Positions 54,476-64,000 of a DNA stretch of 64,000 bases are shown here, in pieces; within the stretch, counting starts at the first letter, position 1; every line of letters starts with the position of its first letter. The translations under genes were made by a program, and so were the position numbers. Below the pieces are notes generated by a model. That model did not search any database. It was given only the letters and a program-made list of their open reading frames with translations, and was not told where the DNA came from. The DNA is from Geotrypetes seraphini (lineage: Eukaryota > Chordata > Amphibia > Gymnophiona > Dermophiidae): NCBI RefSeq assembly GCF_902459505.1, contig NC_047101.1, positions 14,606,705 to 14,670,704 on the forward strand. Direction: 5' to 3'.

Positions 54476-56095
54476 AAATCAAATACTGTGATGGTAAAAA
54501 GTGCTCTCATGAATTACTTTGTTTATTGAAAGCTTCTATACCGCTACTAATGACTGGAAAATATAGTCTGTCTTTCAAATTATAGAATTGCAGCTTGGTA
54601 GAAGTTTGCTTAGAGCATGTGATATGTAGAAGGAATGGCATTTTACCCATAGATATGGCCTGCATCTCCAGCCAATAGCATGATTCAAATATATTTAATG
54701 TGATTGTTTTATCATTAATTTGTTTGGATTTCTTATCTTTAGATCTCTGCTTGAGCCAACTATGTTTAGTTTAGTTTTTCTCTCATGGTATATAGCAGCA
54801 AAAGAGATGTCATTTGTAGCAAAAGTAGTCTGTTTTGCAGAATTAAATCTTGGCAAGATCCAGTTAAATTGAATCGTGTTCAGATTTTCCATAATTGATG
54901 TGCATCCTGACATTTTAATATAGGAGACTGAATTTAATTTTTAGACCTATGCTTTAATCATGTTTAAAAAAAAAAATCTGTTTTATTGATTATTAGAATT
55001 CAGGTACAATAAGATTAAACTTTATTTAAAATTCCATAAGTGTCTTATCTATAGCAAGAGCGCCTGTTGAGGAGGGATGCCTTCAGTGGTTCATCTATCC
55101 ACATGCATGTCTGTACATTAGAGTGATCTATGCTGCCCACTTCTAGGTGGCACTAATACTGTTGATGTTATTGGAAAGTGGGAGTTAGTGCCACTGATGC
55201 TTGAAACATCTGCTGACTCGTTGCTGGGAGAAGCCACAGAAGGAGTGCACACGGAGAAATGCATTTTTGTGTAATGGCTATAGTATGCACTTAATCATTT
55301 GTTTACTTTTTGTGATGAAACATTTAAGAAGTAGCGTGCACAGATAACTTATGTGCATTAATTTGAAGGCCTTACTAAAATTCTGTGTTTCTATTTTGGG
55401 CACGTGTAATAATAGGTTGTCATTGTTGTCCAAGGTTCTGTGCAGCCAAATGACTTTAGATTACTCACCATTAATTCTATTGTCCTGGAATCTTGCATGG
55501 CATTTAACATGGATAACAGTACAGTTATGTAACATTTAGGGACCGCCTTCTGTGAACAACTGAAAACATTATATAAGTAAAATAGATTTATAGGAAACTA
55601 TGTATAGGAATTACAAAACAAGCAGAATATTTTATTGGTAAAGTGATAAACAACTGTACAAATTTTACATCTCCTGCCTCGTCCCTGACTTGCTAAACCA
55701 GCATTTCTACAGTACAGACTTCAAAATGTTTAATGAGTTTATAATCTGCTATTCTTGTATAACTTCTTTATTTTTGTGGACCACGTTGAACTGAAAGGTA
55801 TAACGGTATACAAGTGCTTTTTTGTTATGTTATTTTAAAGTTGAAAAATGTTGCATCAATTGCTGCATTCCTGGTCAAATTGATAAACATCATTGGTAGT
55901 TTTTGTACCAACTAGCACTGCTTTCATACAGAGATCCCTACTCTACTTATATGCATCTCCACCACAGCGTAGCTCCCATGCCTCTCTCACACTCGCTCGT
56001 ATCCTCCTAATCCCGGTCCTCCCAATCATCCCTCTGCCTACTCATGGGGATTGCACCGTAGTCTAACAAATTTTATTTCTGTTCCTCTCTTCCCT
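54476..56095. other. Intron 1, no gene or assigned repeat
   Basis: About 1.6 kb of AT-rich intron. At 55730-55830 'ggaccacgttgaactgaaag' may be a LINE tail. No exon is supported. Confidence 0.35.
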
Positions 56096-56099
56096 CGTT

Positions 56100-58625
56100 C
56101 CTACATGCCCTTGTGCCCTGTGGAACGCCCGCTCCAAATCCAACAAACTTACCTTTGTCTATGACTTTTTTATTGCTAAAAAGCTCCACCTGCTAGCACT
56201 AACTGAAACCTGTATCTGCCCTGAAGACTCTACTTCAGCTGGTTCCCTGTGTCATGGAGGTTACCTTTTCTCACACACGCCTCGCCCAGATGGTCATGGA
56301 GGCAGTGTTGGACTCTTTCTCTCATCATCTTGTAAATATCAACCACTTCTTCTGCCTCAGTCTCACTGTTCTCCTTCATTTGAAGTTCACTCCATCCATC
56401 TATTCACCCCCCCCTGTCTCTGAGTAGCATTTATTTACTGACCCCCTGACAGATCCTTGTTCTCCTTCCTCACTGAGTTTGACTCCTGGCTCTTCTTTCT
56501 TGAACCCTCATCTCCCTCACTTATCCTCAGCGACTTCAACATCCATGCCGATGACCCTTCTGACTCCTATATGTCCAGGTTTCTCACTCTAACGTCCTTA
56601 TATGACCACCAGCTGTGCTTCACCACCCCTTCTCACCAGAAAGGCCACTGCCTTGACCTCATCCTCTCCTCCAACTGCTGTATCACCGAATTCTGCACCT
56701 CAGATCTTACCATCTCTGACCATCAGCTGTTAACCTTCACAACTCATCACTCTCCTCCCCAACCCCGACCGATCACTACCCGTATGTTTAGGAACCTCCA
56801 GGCTATTGACCCTGACATGCTCTCTACCACTGTCTCATCTCTCCTTTCTACTACTATGTCAGGCAAGTCTACCGATGAAGCTGTCCTCTCCTATAACTCC
56901 ATTCTCTCATCTTCTGTCGATACCCTTATCCCTCCTGTTTCCCGTTCTGCTTCCTGTCCTGTAAGATGTGCCAAACCCCAGCCCTGATTGACCCCCAAAA
57001 TCCATTACCTGCATTCCTGTGCCTGAGCTGCTGAACGTCTTTAGCTTAAATCCCGCTTGCTTGCTGACTTCATCCATTTCAAATTCATACTGATAATGTC
57101 TTTCCAATCTACCCTCTTGCTTGCCAAACAGGACTACTACAACATTTAACTAATTCTTAGTGCCACCCCTCGCTGTCTCTTTGCCACGCTCAACTCTCTA
57201 CTCAAAGAGCCCCCGCCTCCCATTCCCTCTTCACTCTCCCCCCAGACGATGGCAGAGTTCTTTCATGACAAGATTCACAAGATCCACCTTGAAATCTCAA
57301 ACATGTTGCCTCCCCCACCACCCCTTCTGACTGTCCACTCTATCAACCTCCCTTCAACAACCCTTACGACCCTTTCTTCCATTTCTGAAGTTACAGAAGA
57401 GGAAACTGCTCACCTTCTCTCCTCCTCCAAACCCACCACCTGCTTCTCTGATCTGATTCCTACCTGCTTACTTGGATCCATTGCTCCCGCTATAATCCCT
57501 CCCATCTGTCACATCCTCATCCTTTCATTCTCCACTGCTACAGTTCCTGATGTCTTCAAACATGCTGTAGTTACACCCCTCCTTAAAAAGCCCTAGATAG
57601 ACCCTATATCCCCCTCCAACTACCGCCCTATCTCCCTCCTCCCCTTCCTATCCAAACTACTTGAACATGCTGTTCACCGCCATTGCCTGGACTTCCTTTC
57701 TTTTCATAATATTCTTGACCCGCTTCAATAGGGCTTTCGCCCTCTTCACTCTACAGAAACTGCCCTTGCTAAAGTCTCTAACGACCTGTTCCTTGTCAAA
57801 TCCAATGGACTCTACTTTATCCTCATTCTTCTTGATTTGTCTGCTGCCTTCGACACTGTTGATCACTACCTCCTTCTCGACACGTTCTCGCTGGGATTCC
57901 AGGGTTTTCTCTCCTGCGCCTTCGACACTGTTGATCATCACATCCTTCTCAACACATTATCCTTGCTGGAATTCCAGGGTTCTGCTCTCTCATGGTTTTC
58001 TTCCTATCTCTCTTGTACCTTCAGCATATGTTACGGTGGATCTTCCTCCGCCGCCATCCTGCTGTCTATTGGCGTACCCCAAGGCTCTGTCCTGGGGCCT
58101 CTCCTCTTTTCCCTATATACCCGCTCTCTTGGTACACTGATCTACTCTCATGGTTTTCAGTACAGTTTAAACTCCTCTTGCTGACTTACAAGGGCATTCG
58201 CTCTGAAGACCCCCAATATCTCTCCTCACTTATCTCCTCCTATGCTTCCCCCTATGATCTCCGCTCATCAGGCAAGCCTCTCTTATCTGTACCCTTCTCT
58301 TCCACTGCCAACTCCAAACTCCATCTCCGTCCCTTCTTTCTTGCGGTATCGTTTGCCTGGAACAGGTTGCCTGAATCAATACGTTGTTCTCCATCCCTGG
58401 CAGTGTTCAAATCCAAGCTAAAGGCCCACTTTTTTGAAACTGCTTTCAACTCTTAATTCCCAATCATTGCTGTCGGATGCCTATACCCACTATAATCTCC
58501 TCAATCCTGAAATGCCCTGTCTAAATTAGATTGTAAGCTTGTCTGAGCAGGGACTATATTGTATGTTAAAATGTACAGCGCTGCGTATGCCTTTCAGTGC
58601 TATAGAAATAATAAATAATAGTAGT
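56100..58625 (+). mobile_element. Near-complete L2 LINE ORF2 with internal deletion
   Basis: The order is endonuclease (CALWNARSKSNKLTFVYDFF, ALTETCI, SDFNIHADDPS, HCLDLILSSN, SDHQLL), then RT (FSDLIPTCLL, ISLLPFLSKLLEHAVH-like, [43 protein letters not shown]), then RT C-terminus and tail. The YADD segment, present in 13380-14282, is deleted here between about 58157 and 58158. The 'ccttcgacactgttgatcac' block is duplicated (57845 and 57920). The 3' end has the L2 hallmark 'ctatagaaataataaataat'. Frameshifts make it inactive. Confidence 0.9.
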
Positions 58626-58889
58626 AAATAGTTGGTAAAAAGATAATTTAAAGAAAGGCATTCTTAGAACTGCATTGTTTAAATTTGTTTCTCTGACTAG
58701 TACAGACTACAGAATTTAGTTATATGGCATCCTACTTAAGGGGTCTTGTAAATAAAAAGTAAAACAAAGTAAATGTATGTTAGTATAAAACAATAATAAA
58801 ATTAACAAAATGATTATACGAGACCATGAATGAAGCAAAATAAATCTTAATGAAAACGTAGACAGTGCAGTAGGGATAGTTTGCTGAAC
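58626..58889. other. No feature recognised
   Basis: AT-rich intron sequence between the L2 tail and the next repeat. Confidence 0.3.
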
Positions 58890-59290
58890 CAAGGGTCTTC
58901 CATCTGCTCCCACCCCAAAGTCCCTCCATCCTTCCATCTGCTGCGGAGCCTTGCGCATGATCAAGGTCTTCTGGCTCCCGCCCTCTCATGAGATTCTCAG
59001 AGAGGGCAGGAGCTGGAAAATCTTCAGCATGCACAGATGCTCAAGGCCTAGCGTAGAACATCAGCATCGGGCTCTTTCATCACCAACGCACAGTGCTGCT
59101 CAATGGGGGGAGGAGGTGGATAAGCAGCGTGAAGGGAGGACAGCAGCGCTGGTGGCCTGGGGGGGGGTGAGTTTCAGTGGAGGATAGCAGTGCTGGTGGC
59201 TTGGGGAGGGTTGGTGGGGAGGGTAGCAGTGCCAGTGGCCTGGGGGGGGGGGGCAGGACTATCGAGTGGGAGGACGGCAGCCTATTTTTT
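58890..59290. repeat. GC-rich element core without clear ends
   Basis: 'catgatcaaggtcttctggc', 'tgagattctcagagagggca' and 'cagcatgcacagatgctcaa' match the central part of the palindrome at 34280-34400. 59100-59270 is G-rich with repeated 'gtggcctgggggg'. Ends are not recognisable. Confidence 0.5.
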
Positions 59291-59523
59291 TATGCAACCA
59301 GAAACTACATTTATCTACCAATTCTCATGGGTGCTGGTTAACTGAAAGTCTACTTAGAGATTCCAAGGATCCTAATCTTGAGACTTCATTTTTACAGATT
59401 TGGACTCATGAGAGCATGAGCAGTTTGTAAGAGTAGATAATTTTGTAGTTTGGAATTTTTAATGTTATGAAACTGTTGTAACATTTTAAATGTATATTAT
59501 ACAATGTTCTTTTATCGCAACAG

Positions 59524-59637
59524 GAATGCCTAAAGAAAAGTATGATCCCCCTGATCCACGAAGAATGTACACGATTATGTCCTCTGAAGAAGCAGCTAAT
59601 GGGAAAAAATCACAGTGGGCTGAGCTTGAAATAAGTG
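59524..59637 (+). CDS. CNOT6: CNOT6 coding exon 2 (start of the annotated protein)
   Basis: Exon bounded by the acceptor CAG|GA at 59523 and donor G|GTAAGAG at 59637. The ATG at 59526 opens MPKEKYDPPDPRRMYTIMSS, EEAANGKKSQWAELEIS and ends in the first base of a Gly codon (phase 1). The sequence is the conserved N-terminus of CNOT6 (CCR4a); RRMYTIMSSEEAANGKKS agrees with CNOT6 rather than CNOT6L. CNOT6 is the EEP-family exonuclease subunit of the CCR4-NOT complex, which removes mRNA poly(A) tails, mainly in the cytoplasm. Its N-terminal LRR domain binds the CAF1-type subunit CNOT7/8. This exon encodes the segment before the LRR. The start codon has G at -3. No disruption is seen; the gene looks intact here. 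Confidence 0.93.
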
Positions 59638-59750
59638 GTAAGAGCACTAAATAAAAAAGAATCCTTACCTAGAATGATAGCTAATGTGATGCTTATAAAA
59701 ATTGCATCCTGAATTTTATTTTGTCCACTTTGCATTCTTAATTTTAAATA
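59637..59750. other. Intron 2 start
   Basis: Short intron stretch following the donor; nothing recognised before the SINE. Confidence 0.5.
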
Positions 59751-59945
59751 AGTTTCAAGTTTATTAGGATTTTATATACCGCCTATCAAGGTTATCTAAG
59801 CGGTTTTTACAATCAGGTACTCAAGCATTTTCCCTCTCTGTCCCGGTGGGCTCACAATCTATCTAACATACTTGGGGCTATGGAGGATTAAGTGACTTGC
59901 CCAGGGTCACAAGGAGCAGCATGGGGTTTGAACCCACAACTCATA
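59751..59945 (-). mobile_element. tRNA-derived SINE with LINE-like tail
   Basis: Minus strand: GTTGTGGGTTCAAACCCCAT (B box), 'tgaccctgggcaagtcactt' (core), 'tgagcccaccgggacagag', then a tail 'aaccgcttagataaccttga' and 'taggcggtatataaaatcct' ending AATAAACTTGAAAC. The head and core agree with the SINE at 21845, but the tail differs and is that of the LINE at 6496-7105. Confidence 0.85.
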
Positions 59946-60476
59946 TAACATTTCTACAGTAGTTGACCCTTGAGCATCTCTCCCGTTGTTGTGATTTTGC
60001 AAATTTAGCAAGTCTTCGCTACTCTCCGCCAACCTCATTTACATGAGTGGCTCGCTCTTTTTAATTTGCTACCAGAACAGCTGCGATAGCAGCCTGTTTT
60101 TTAAGAATCTAGGTTTAAGTGGAAGGACCAATGTCCTGATCTCTCAACAGCTGTGATAGTTTAAGAGTTCTTTAAGGTTTACAGAAGTAAAAGTAAGTTA
60201 GTGCTGATATTTTGAGTTTGAGACATTGCTAGACATGTTTATGTTCATGTCTTTCATCTTGAAGTATGGCAGTGTACAAAAAAAATATACATAAGATTGT
60301 CTCTATAGGACAAAACTGATTCTCCTCTTGATGTCAAGACAAACAAATAAAGCTCAGTTAACAGGCCATGCGGTGCATATCTAGTGCTATGCAGCTTTTT
60401 GTTTATTTTTAAGCTATGACTACTGATGATACGCATCAGATATCTGTGAAATAAGCTAACAAAGAACATTGTAGAG

Positions 60477-60952
60477 CAGTGTTTTTCAACCTTTTTATAC
60501 CTATGGACCAGCAGAAATAAAAAATTATTCTGTGGACCGGCATCTGTCTGTGGACCGGCGGTTGAAAAACACTGGGCTAAGTCGTGGGCCAGACCCCGCT
60601 CATCTCTACCCAATGTCCACCCCAGACTCCGCCCCCATAATAGTACTAATTGCACCTTGCACGTCCCTTGCCTCATCTGGAAGCCTTCCCTCTGACGTTG
60701 CAACGTTGCAACGTCAGAGAGAAGGCTTCCGGTTCAGGCGCAGGATGCCCATAGGAGCCACTGCCCGTGGCTTTGTGCGCTGAATCAGTTAGGAAGAGGG
60801 AGCTGTCTCGAAGATAACGCCGCATCGATCGCACCGTGGACCTGCGGTTGAAGAACACTGTTTGGGGCCTGATGCACATGCTGGCCCTGTGGACTGACAG
60901 GAAATTTCTGTGGACCGGCACTGGTCTATGGACCGGTGGTTGAAGAACACTG
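60477..60952. mobile_element. hAT-like MITE with perfect 8-bp TSD
   Basis: TSD TTGTAGAG at 60469-60476 and 60953-60960. Ends CAGTGTTTTTCAACC and the mirrored GGTTGAAGAACACTG. A short inverted repeat 'ctgacgttgcaacgttgcaa' sits in the middle (60690-60720). No coding sequence. It sits in CNOT6 intron 2. Confidence 0.9.
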
Positions 60953-61456
60953 TTGTAGAGCATTCATGTTTGACTAGCTGTTTCTTTAAAGATATATAAG
61001 ATGCGTAGTGATTCTTTCTGGCAGGATCATTTAAACAAATAAACTTCTAGAAGCAGAATGTGGTGGATCAAGCTTAATTATAATTTGTAAAGGACCTTAT
61101 AAAAACTGGTTTTATAGGTGAGAAGAATTGGAATATGGAAGCCTAAGAGAACCTGTCTAAACATATTTTAAGCGATTAGTAAATGCCACTCGGGCAAAAA
61201 GAACCAATTAACCCAACAACACACTCTTCTATTCTTTTAAAGCATGCAATACAGGAGTAATTATATAAGAATTGTTAAGTGGGAGGGAAAAGCCTTAAAT
61301 CACCACCTATGAACCAAAAAGGTTAATTATAGGTAACATTGGGATCCAGGAACCTCATCGGTATGAAAAACCTCCACACTTACTAATTTTCATGCTTTGT
61401 TTAATGCATATACGTTTCAGTCCTAGTTTAGATAACAATCCATATAAATCAAGATA

Positions 61457-62192
61457 CAGTGGTACCTTGGATTACGAGCATAATCCGTTCCAGGAGCATG
61501 CTCGTAATCCAAAATGCTCGTATATCAAAGCAAGTTTCCCCATAGGAAGTAAGGGAAACTTGCTTTGATATGTTTCCACCCCCCACCTTCCCCCCCCCCC
61601 CCCGAACCGGAACCCTCCCCCCCCCCCCCCGCGATCCAGCACCCCTTGCCGCCATCGGGCACCCCCCCCCCCCGGCCGCGACCTGAGGTCCCCCCAATCC
61701 ATCCGAACCCTCTTCTTACTTTTCTGTAGCCTCCGCAGCGGCACCAGCACCAGCATGTCCTGTGCGTGGTGCCGGTGCCTGAAGATCTGCTTCCTGTGCT
61801 GGGCCTTGAGAGTTCACGTTCGATGTGAGAGTTCACGTTCGACGTGAACTCTCAGGCCTTGCACAGGAAGCAGATCTTCAGGCACCGGCACCACGCACAG
61901 GACATGCTGGTGCTGGTGCCGCTGCGGAGGCTACAGAAAAGTAAGAAGAGGGTTCGGATGGGTTGGGGGGACCTCAGGTCGCGGCCGGGGGGGTGCCCGA
62001 TGGCGGCGGGGGGGCCCGATGGAGGCGGGGGGGGGGGGGCGTGCTGGATTGCGGGAAGGGGGTGCCGGTTCACAGGGGGGGACGTTCGCAAATCGAAGCG
62101 CACTCGGTTTCCGAGTCGCCGATTTTGCGAATGTTTTGCTCGTCTTGCAAAACACTCGCAAACCGGTGCACTCGTAAACCGAGGTACCACTG
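61457..62192. mobile_element. Palindromic Tigger/pogo-like element, 736 bp
   Basis: Ends CAGTGGTACCTTGGATTACG and AACCGAGGTACCACTG, flanked by TA at 61455-61456 and 62193-62194, as for pogo/Tigger-type Tc1/mariner elements. Arms mirror across 61830: 'gatctgcttcctgtgctggg' and 'ctgcttcctgtgcaaggcct', with the hairpin 'gagagttcacgttcgacgtg'. Poly-C and poly-G runs lie in both arms. It lies in CNOT6 intron 2. Confidence 0.85.
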
Positions 62193-62454
62193 TATTTATC
62201 TCAACACTGAAGAACAATACCTTTACATACTTTGAATGCATTGATATTGCACATGTTGGTAATCCTCTGTAAAAGAAGTTATTTTATATTACCACACTGC
62301 TATGAAGCAGTGCACTTATTTTTCTTCACCGCAATGAGCATACAGTGTGGAAAGAGCAGAGCCGTAATTGCTGTCTTGAACTTCATATTAATTTTAGATG
62401 TATAAAGAACTATTTCTTGAATTATAGCTTTGGTTTGTCATTTTGATCTTTCAG

Positions 62455-62641
62455 GGAAAGTTAGAAGTTTAAGTTCATCTTTATGGTCGCTGACCCATTT
62501 GACAGCATTGCACATCAGTGACAATTTCTTATCGCGCATTCCTCCGGATATTGCCAAGCTTCACAATTTAGTATATCTGGATCTGTCCTCTAATAAAATT
62601 CGCAGTTTACCAGCAGAGCTTGGGAACATGGTATCACTCAG
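62455..62641 (+). CDS. CNOT6: CNOT6 coding exon 3 (leucine-rich repeats)
   Basis: Acceptor TTTCAG at 62454 and donor CTCAG|GTATGTG at 62641. The exon completes the Gly codon, then encodes KVRSLSSSLWSLTHLTALHI, SDNFLSRIPPDIAKLHNLVY and LDLSSNKIRSLPAELGNMVS, and ends in phase 2 within an Arg codon (AG). It contains two LRR units (LTALHISDNFLSRIPPDIAK and LVYLDLSSNKIRSLPAELGN). In the family this LRR domain contacts the CAF1 subunit. KIRSLP is the CNOT6-type variant, whereas CNOT6L tends to have KLRSLP. HISDNFLSRIP differs from the usual HLSDNSLSRIP, a normal-looking divergence. The rest of the gene, including the nuclease domain, lies past the window. Confidence 0.95.
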
Positions 62642-63059
62642 GTATGTGTATTAAACTGTTTTTCTTTTGGTTGTAACTTTTTTTAAAAAGACGTGTTAAC
62701 TGTGGGCCAGATATATTGAGCATTTACCCCATCAACAGAGAGTTCTATAAATAAAATGACCCACTACATCTTAACATACACTACTTAGATTTCATTCTTG
62801 CAAGGAGTCACATAAGATATTTAAATATTATTAATTATTTCTTTATTAATTTTCAATTTAAATCAAGCTTACCACTTGTACAGAAAGCAATAGTCATAAT
62901 AACAAAAAATCATAAAATAATTTAACATCCAACAAAAAAAACATTATTTAACTATTTATGCTCAAGTCCTCATACTAGATCCAAGTTTTAGAATTAGCGA
63001 AAAATTAAAGTTAACAGAAATTTTTAGCAAGATGCAAAAAGCTGAAGCACTGAAAATGA
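62642..63059. other. CNOT6 intron 3, no feature recognised
   Basis: AT-rich intron with no supported repeat before the L1-like fragment. Confidence 0.4.
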
Positions 63060-63420
63060 GATCTCATGATTATATTAGGGTTCAAGATATTCCTCCATCC
63101 AGACGAGACATTGCTACATAAGTTATCAATTGAGATGGTTCAAAGAATACATATTTAACAGAACGGTAACACACTATACATTTACATGGATGTCTCAAAT
63201 AAAAGGTAGCCCCCAGAGATGTAACCCCAGGTTTCAAAAAAATAAATTCACGTCGACGCTTCTGTGTCTCCCTTGTAAGATCAGGAAACATCTGTACTTT
63301 ACAACCAAGAAAAAATTTTTGTCTATTTTTAAAGTAAAGTCTTAATAACCATGTTTTATCTAACGGAAGCGCCACAGTTAGAATCAAGGTTGCTGGTAAT
63401 GCTTAAGAAATTTAAATATA
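63060..63420 (-). mobile_element. L1-like ORF1 C-terminal fragment
   Basis: Minus-strand reading: LDKTWLLRLYFKNRQKFFLG, CKVQMFPDLTRETQKRRREF and FLRHPCKCIVCYRSVKYVFF, then EPSQL. It is homologous to 40927-41345 and is open over 100 codons. Confidence 0.75.
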
Positions 63421-63639
63421 AAAGAGCACCTCTTTAAAACCTAGTCTGTCAAGAAACGTAGGCACCTTTTATGTAACGACTAAATATGTGCATGTGTTAA
63501 TGCAAGCCATAGAACTAGTGTAAATATGCTTAGATGGGAATGTACATATATAAATAATCTATAACATTTTGCTCAAATGTGTTCCATGTCCATTAGAATG
63601 CCCACCTACAAAGTATGTACCATTAAAAATAGGCAAAAG

Positions 63640-64000
63640 GGAGAAGGAAAATCCAACGTGGTCTGCAGAAAACAACGAACAGACTGCAGATGATGTACAA
63701 GATGCAGGCGTAGTTTATTAATAAATGCAGTAACATATACAACCTTATAGCCAACCAAGGGACCCGACACGGTCCGTGTTTCAGATAACACGTCTTCCTC
63801 AGGGGTCCATGGTGGGTAAGGTATAAAGCAAACTGCATAAAAGATAACAAACACGCCAATAACGATCAAATGGGGTCAAGCAAGTCTTGCGCAGTAGCAA
63901 AAAAAGACTTGCTTGACCCCATTTGATCGTTATTGGCGTGTGTTTGTTATCTTTTATGCAATTTGCTTTATACCTTACCCACCATGGACCCCTGAGGAAG
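63640..64000. mobile_element. Palindrome running off the window end
   Basis: Left arm 63770-63885 is mirrored by 63900-64000: 'ttgcttgaccccatttgatc', 'ttatcttttatgca', 'ccaccatggacccctgagga'. The centre is at about 63893. On the minus strand the left arm holds 'ccctgaggaagacgtgttat' then 'ctgaaacacggaccgtgtcg', the same kind of GAAG..GAAAC module as in other palindromes. The right end is outside the window. Confidence 0.8.

Noticed and set aside
62430-62654. Open frame extending beyond CNOT6 exon 3
   Set aside because: Splice acceptor (62454) and donor (62641) fit the conserved protein; the extra codons at both ends are intron.
1-64000. CRISPR array, operons or bacterial promoters
   Set aside because: No direct-repeat/spacer array is seen, and splice sites, LINEs, SINEs and CpG promoter features show a vertebrate nuclear genome.
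1-64000. LTR retrotransposon, retrovirus, Polinton or toxin fossils
   Set aside because: I found no paired long terminal repeats, gag/pro/env-like frames or Polinton genes. All coding repeat fragments I could place are LINE or mariner.

Overview
This is a vertebrate nuclear window with one recognisable protein-coding gene and a very dense layer of transposable elements. Three exons on the + strand match the start of CNOT6, the CCR4a deadenylase subunit of CCR4-NOT. A CpG-rich first exon or promoter lies near 43.1-43.9 kb, coding exon 2 at 59524-59637 and coding exon 3 at 62455-62641. The rest of the gene lies beyond the window. Intron 1 is about 15.8 kb and intron 2 about 2.8 kb. Both are filled with repeats.

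The repeat set is CR1 LINEs with 8-bp 3' tails, L2-clade LINEs, a MIR/CORE-like tRNA-derived SINE, many palindromic hAT- and Harbinger-like MITEs, and mariners. Together with the large introns it suggests an amphibian-like tetrapod with a big genome. A caecilian is my best guess, by inference from memory of similar repeats rather than from a search.

Layout. 0-43 kb is upstream, apparently intergenic sequence with no intact host gene. It holds CR1 and L2 fragments on both strands, two copies of a foldback element with exact 8-bp target duplications (2086-2482 and 19090-19458), a 3.2-kb palindrome broken up by LINEs (about 6350-9535), and a peroxiredoxin-4-like pseudogene fragment between two CR1 ends (17613-17911). 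It also holds a mariner relic interrupted by two CR1 copies and a hAT MITE (26674-28144) and a near-perfect 655-bp palindrome (39055-39709). 43.1-43.9 kb is the TATA-less CpG promoter region. 44-59.5 kb (intron 1) holds a 1.19-kb mariner, a 1.9-kb GC-rich palindrome inserted in a minus-strand LINE, and two L2-type LINEs. 59.6-62.5 kb (intron 2) holds a SINE, a hAT MITE and a Tigger-like palindrome. The window ends inside another palindrome.

The strongest unusual signals are structural. One is a short GAAG...GAAAC module that recurs in six otherwise different elements. Another is palindrome cores shared between elements with different ends. The third is a SINE that carries the 3' tail of a LINE present in the window. 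No CRISPR, operon or prokaryotic feature is present, and I saw no LTR retrotransposon or retrovirus with paired LTRs.
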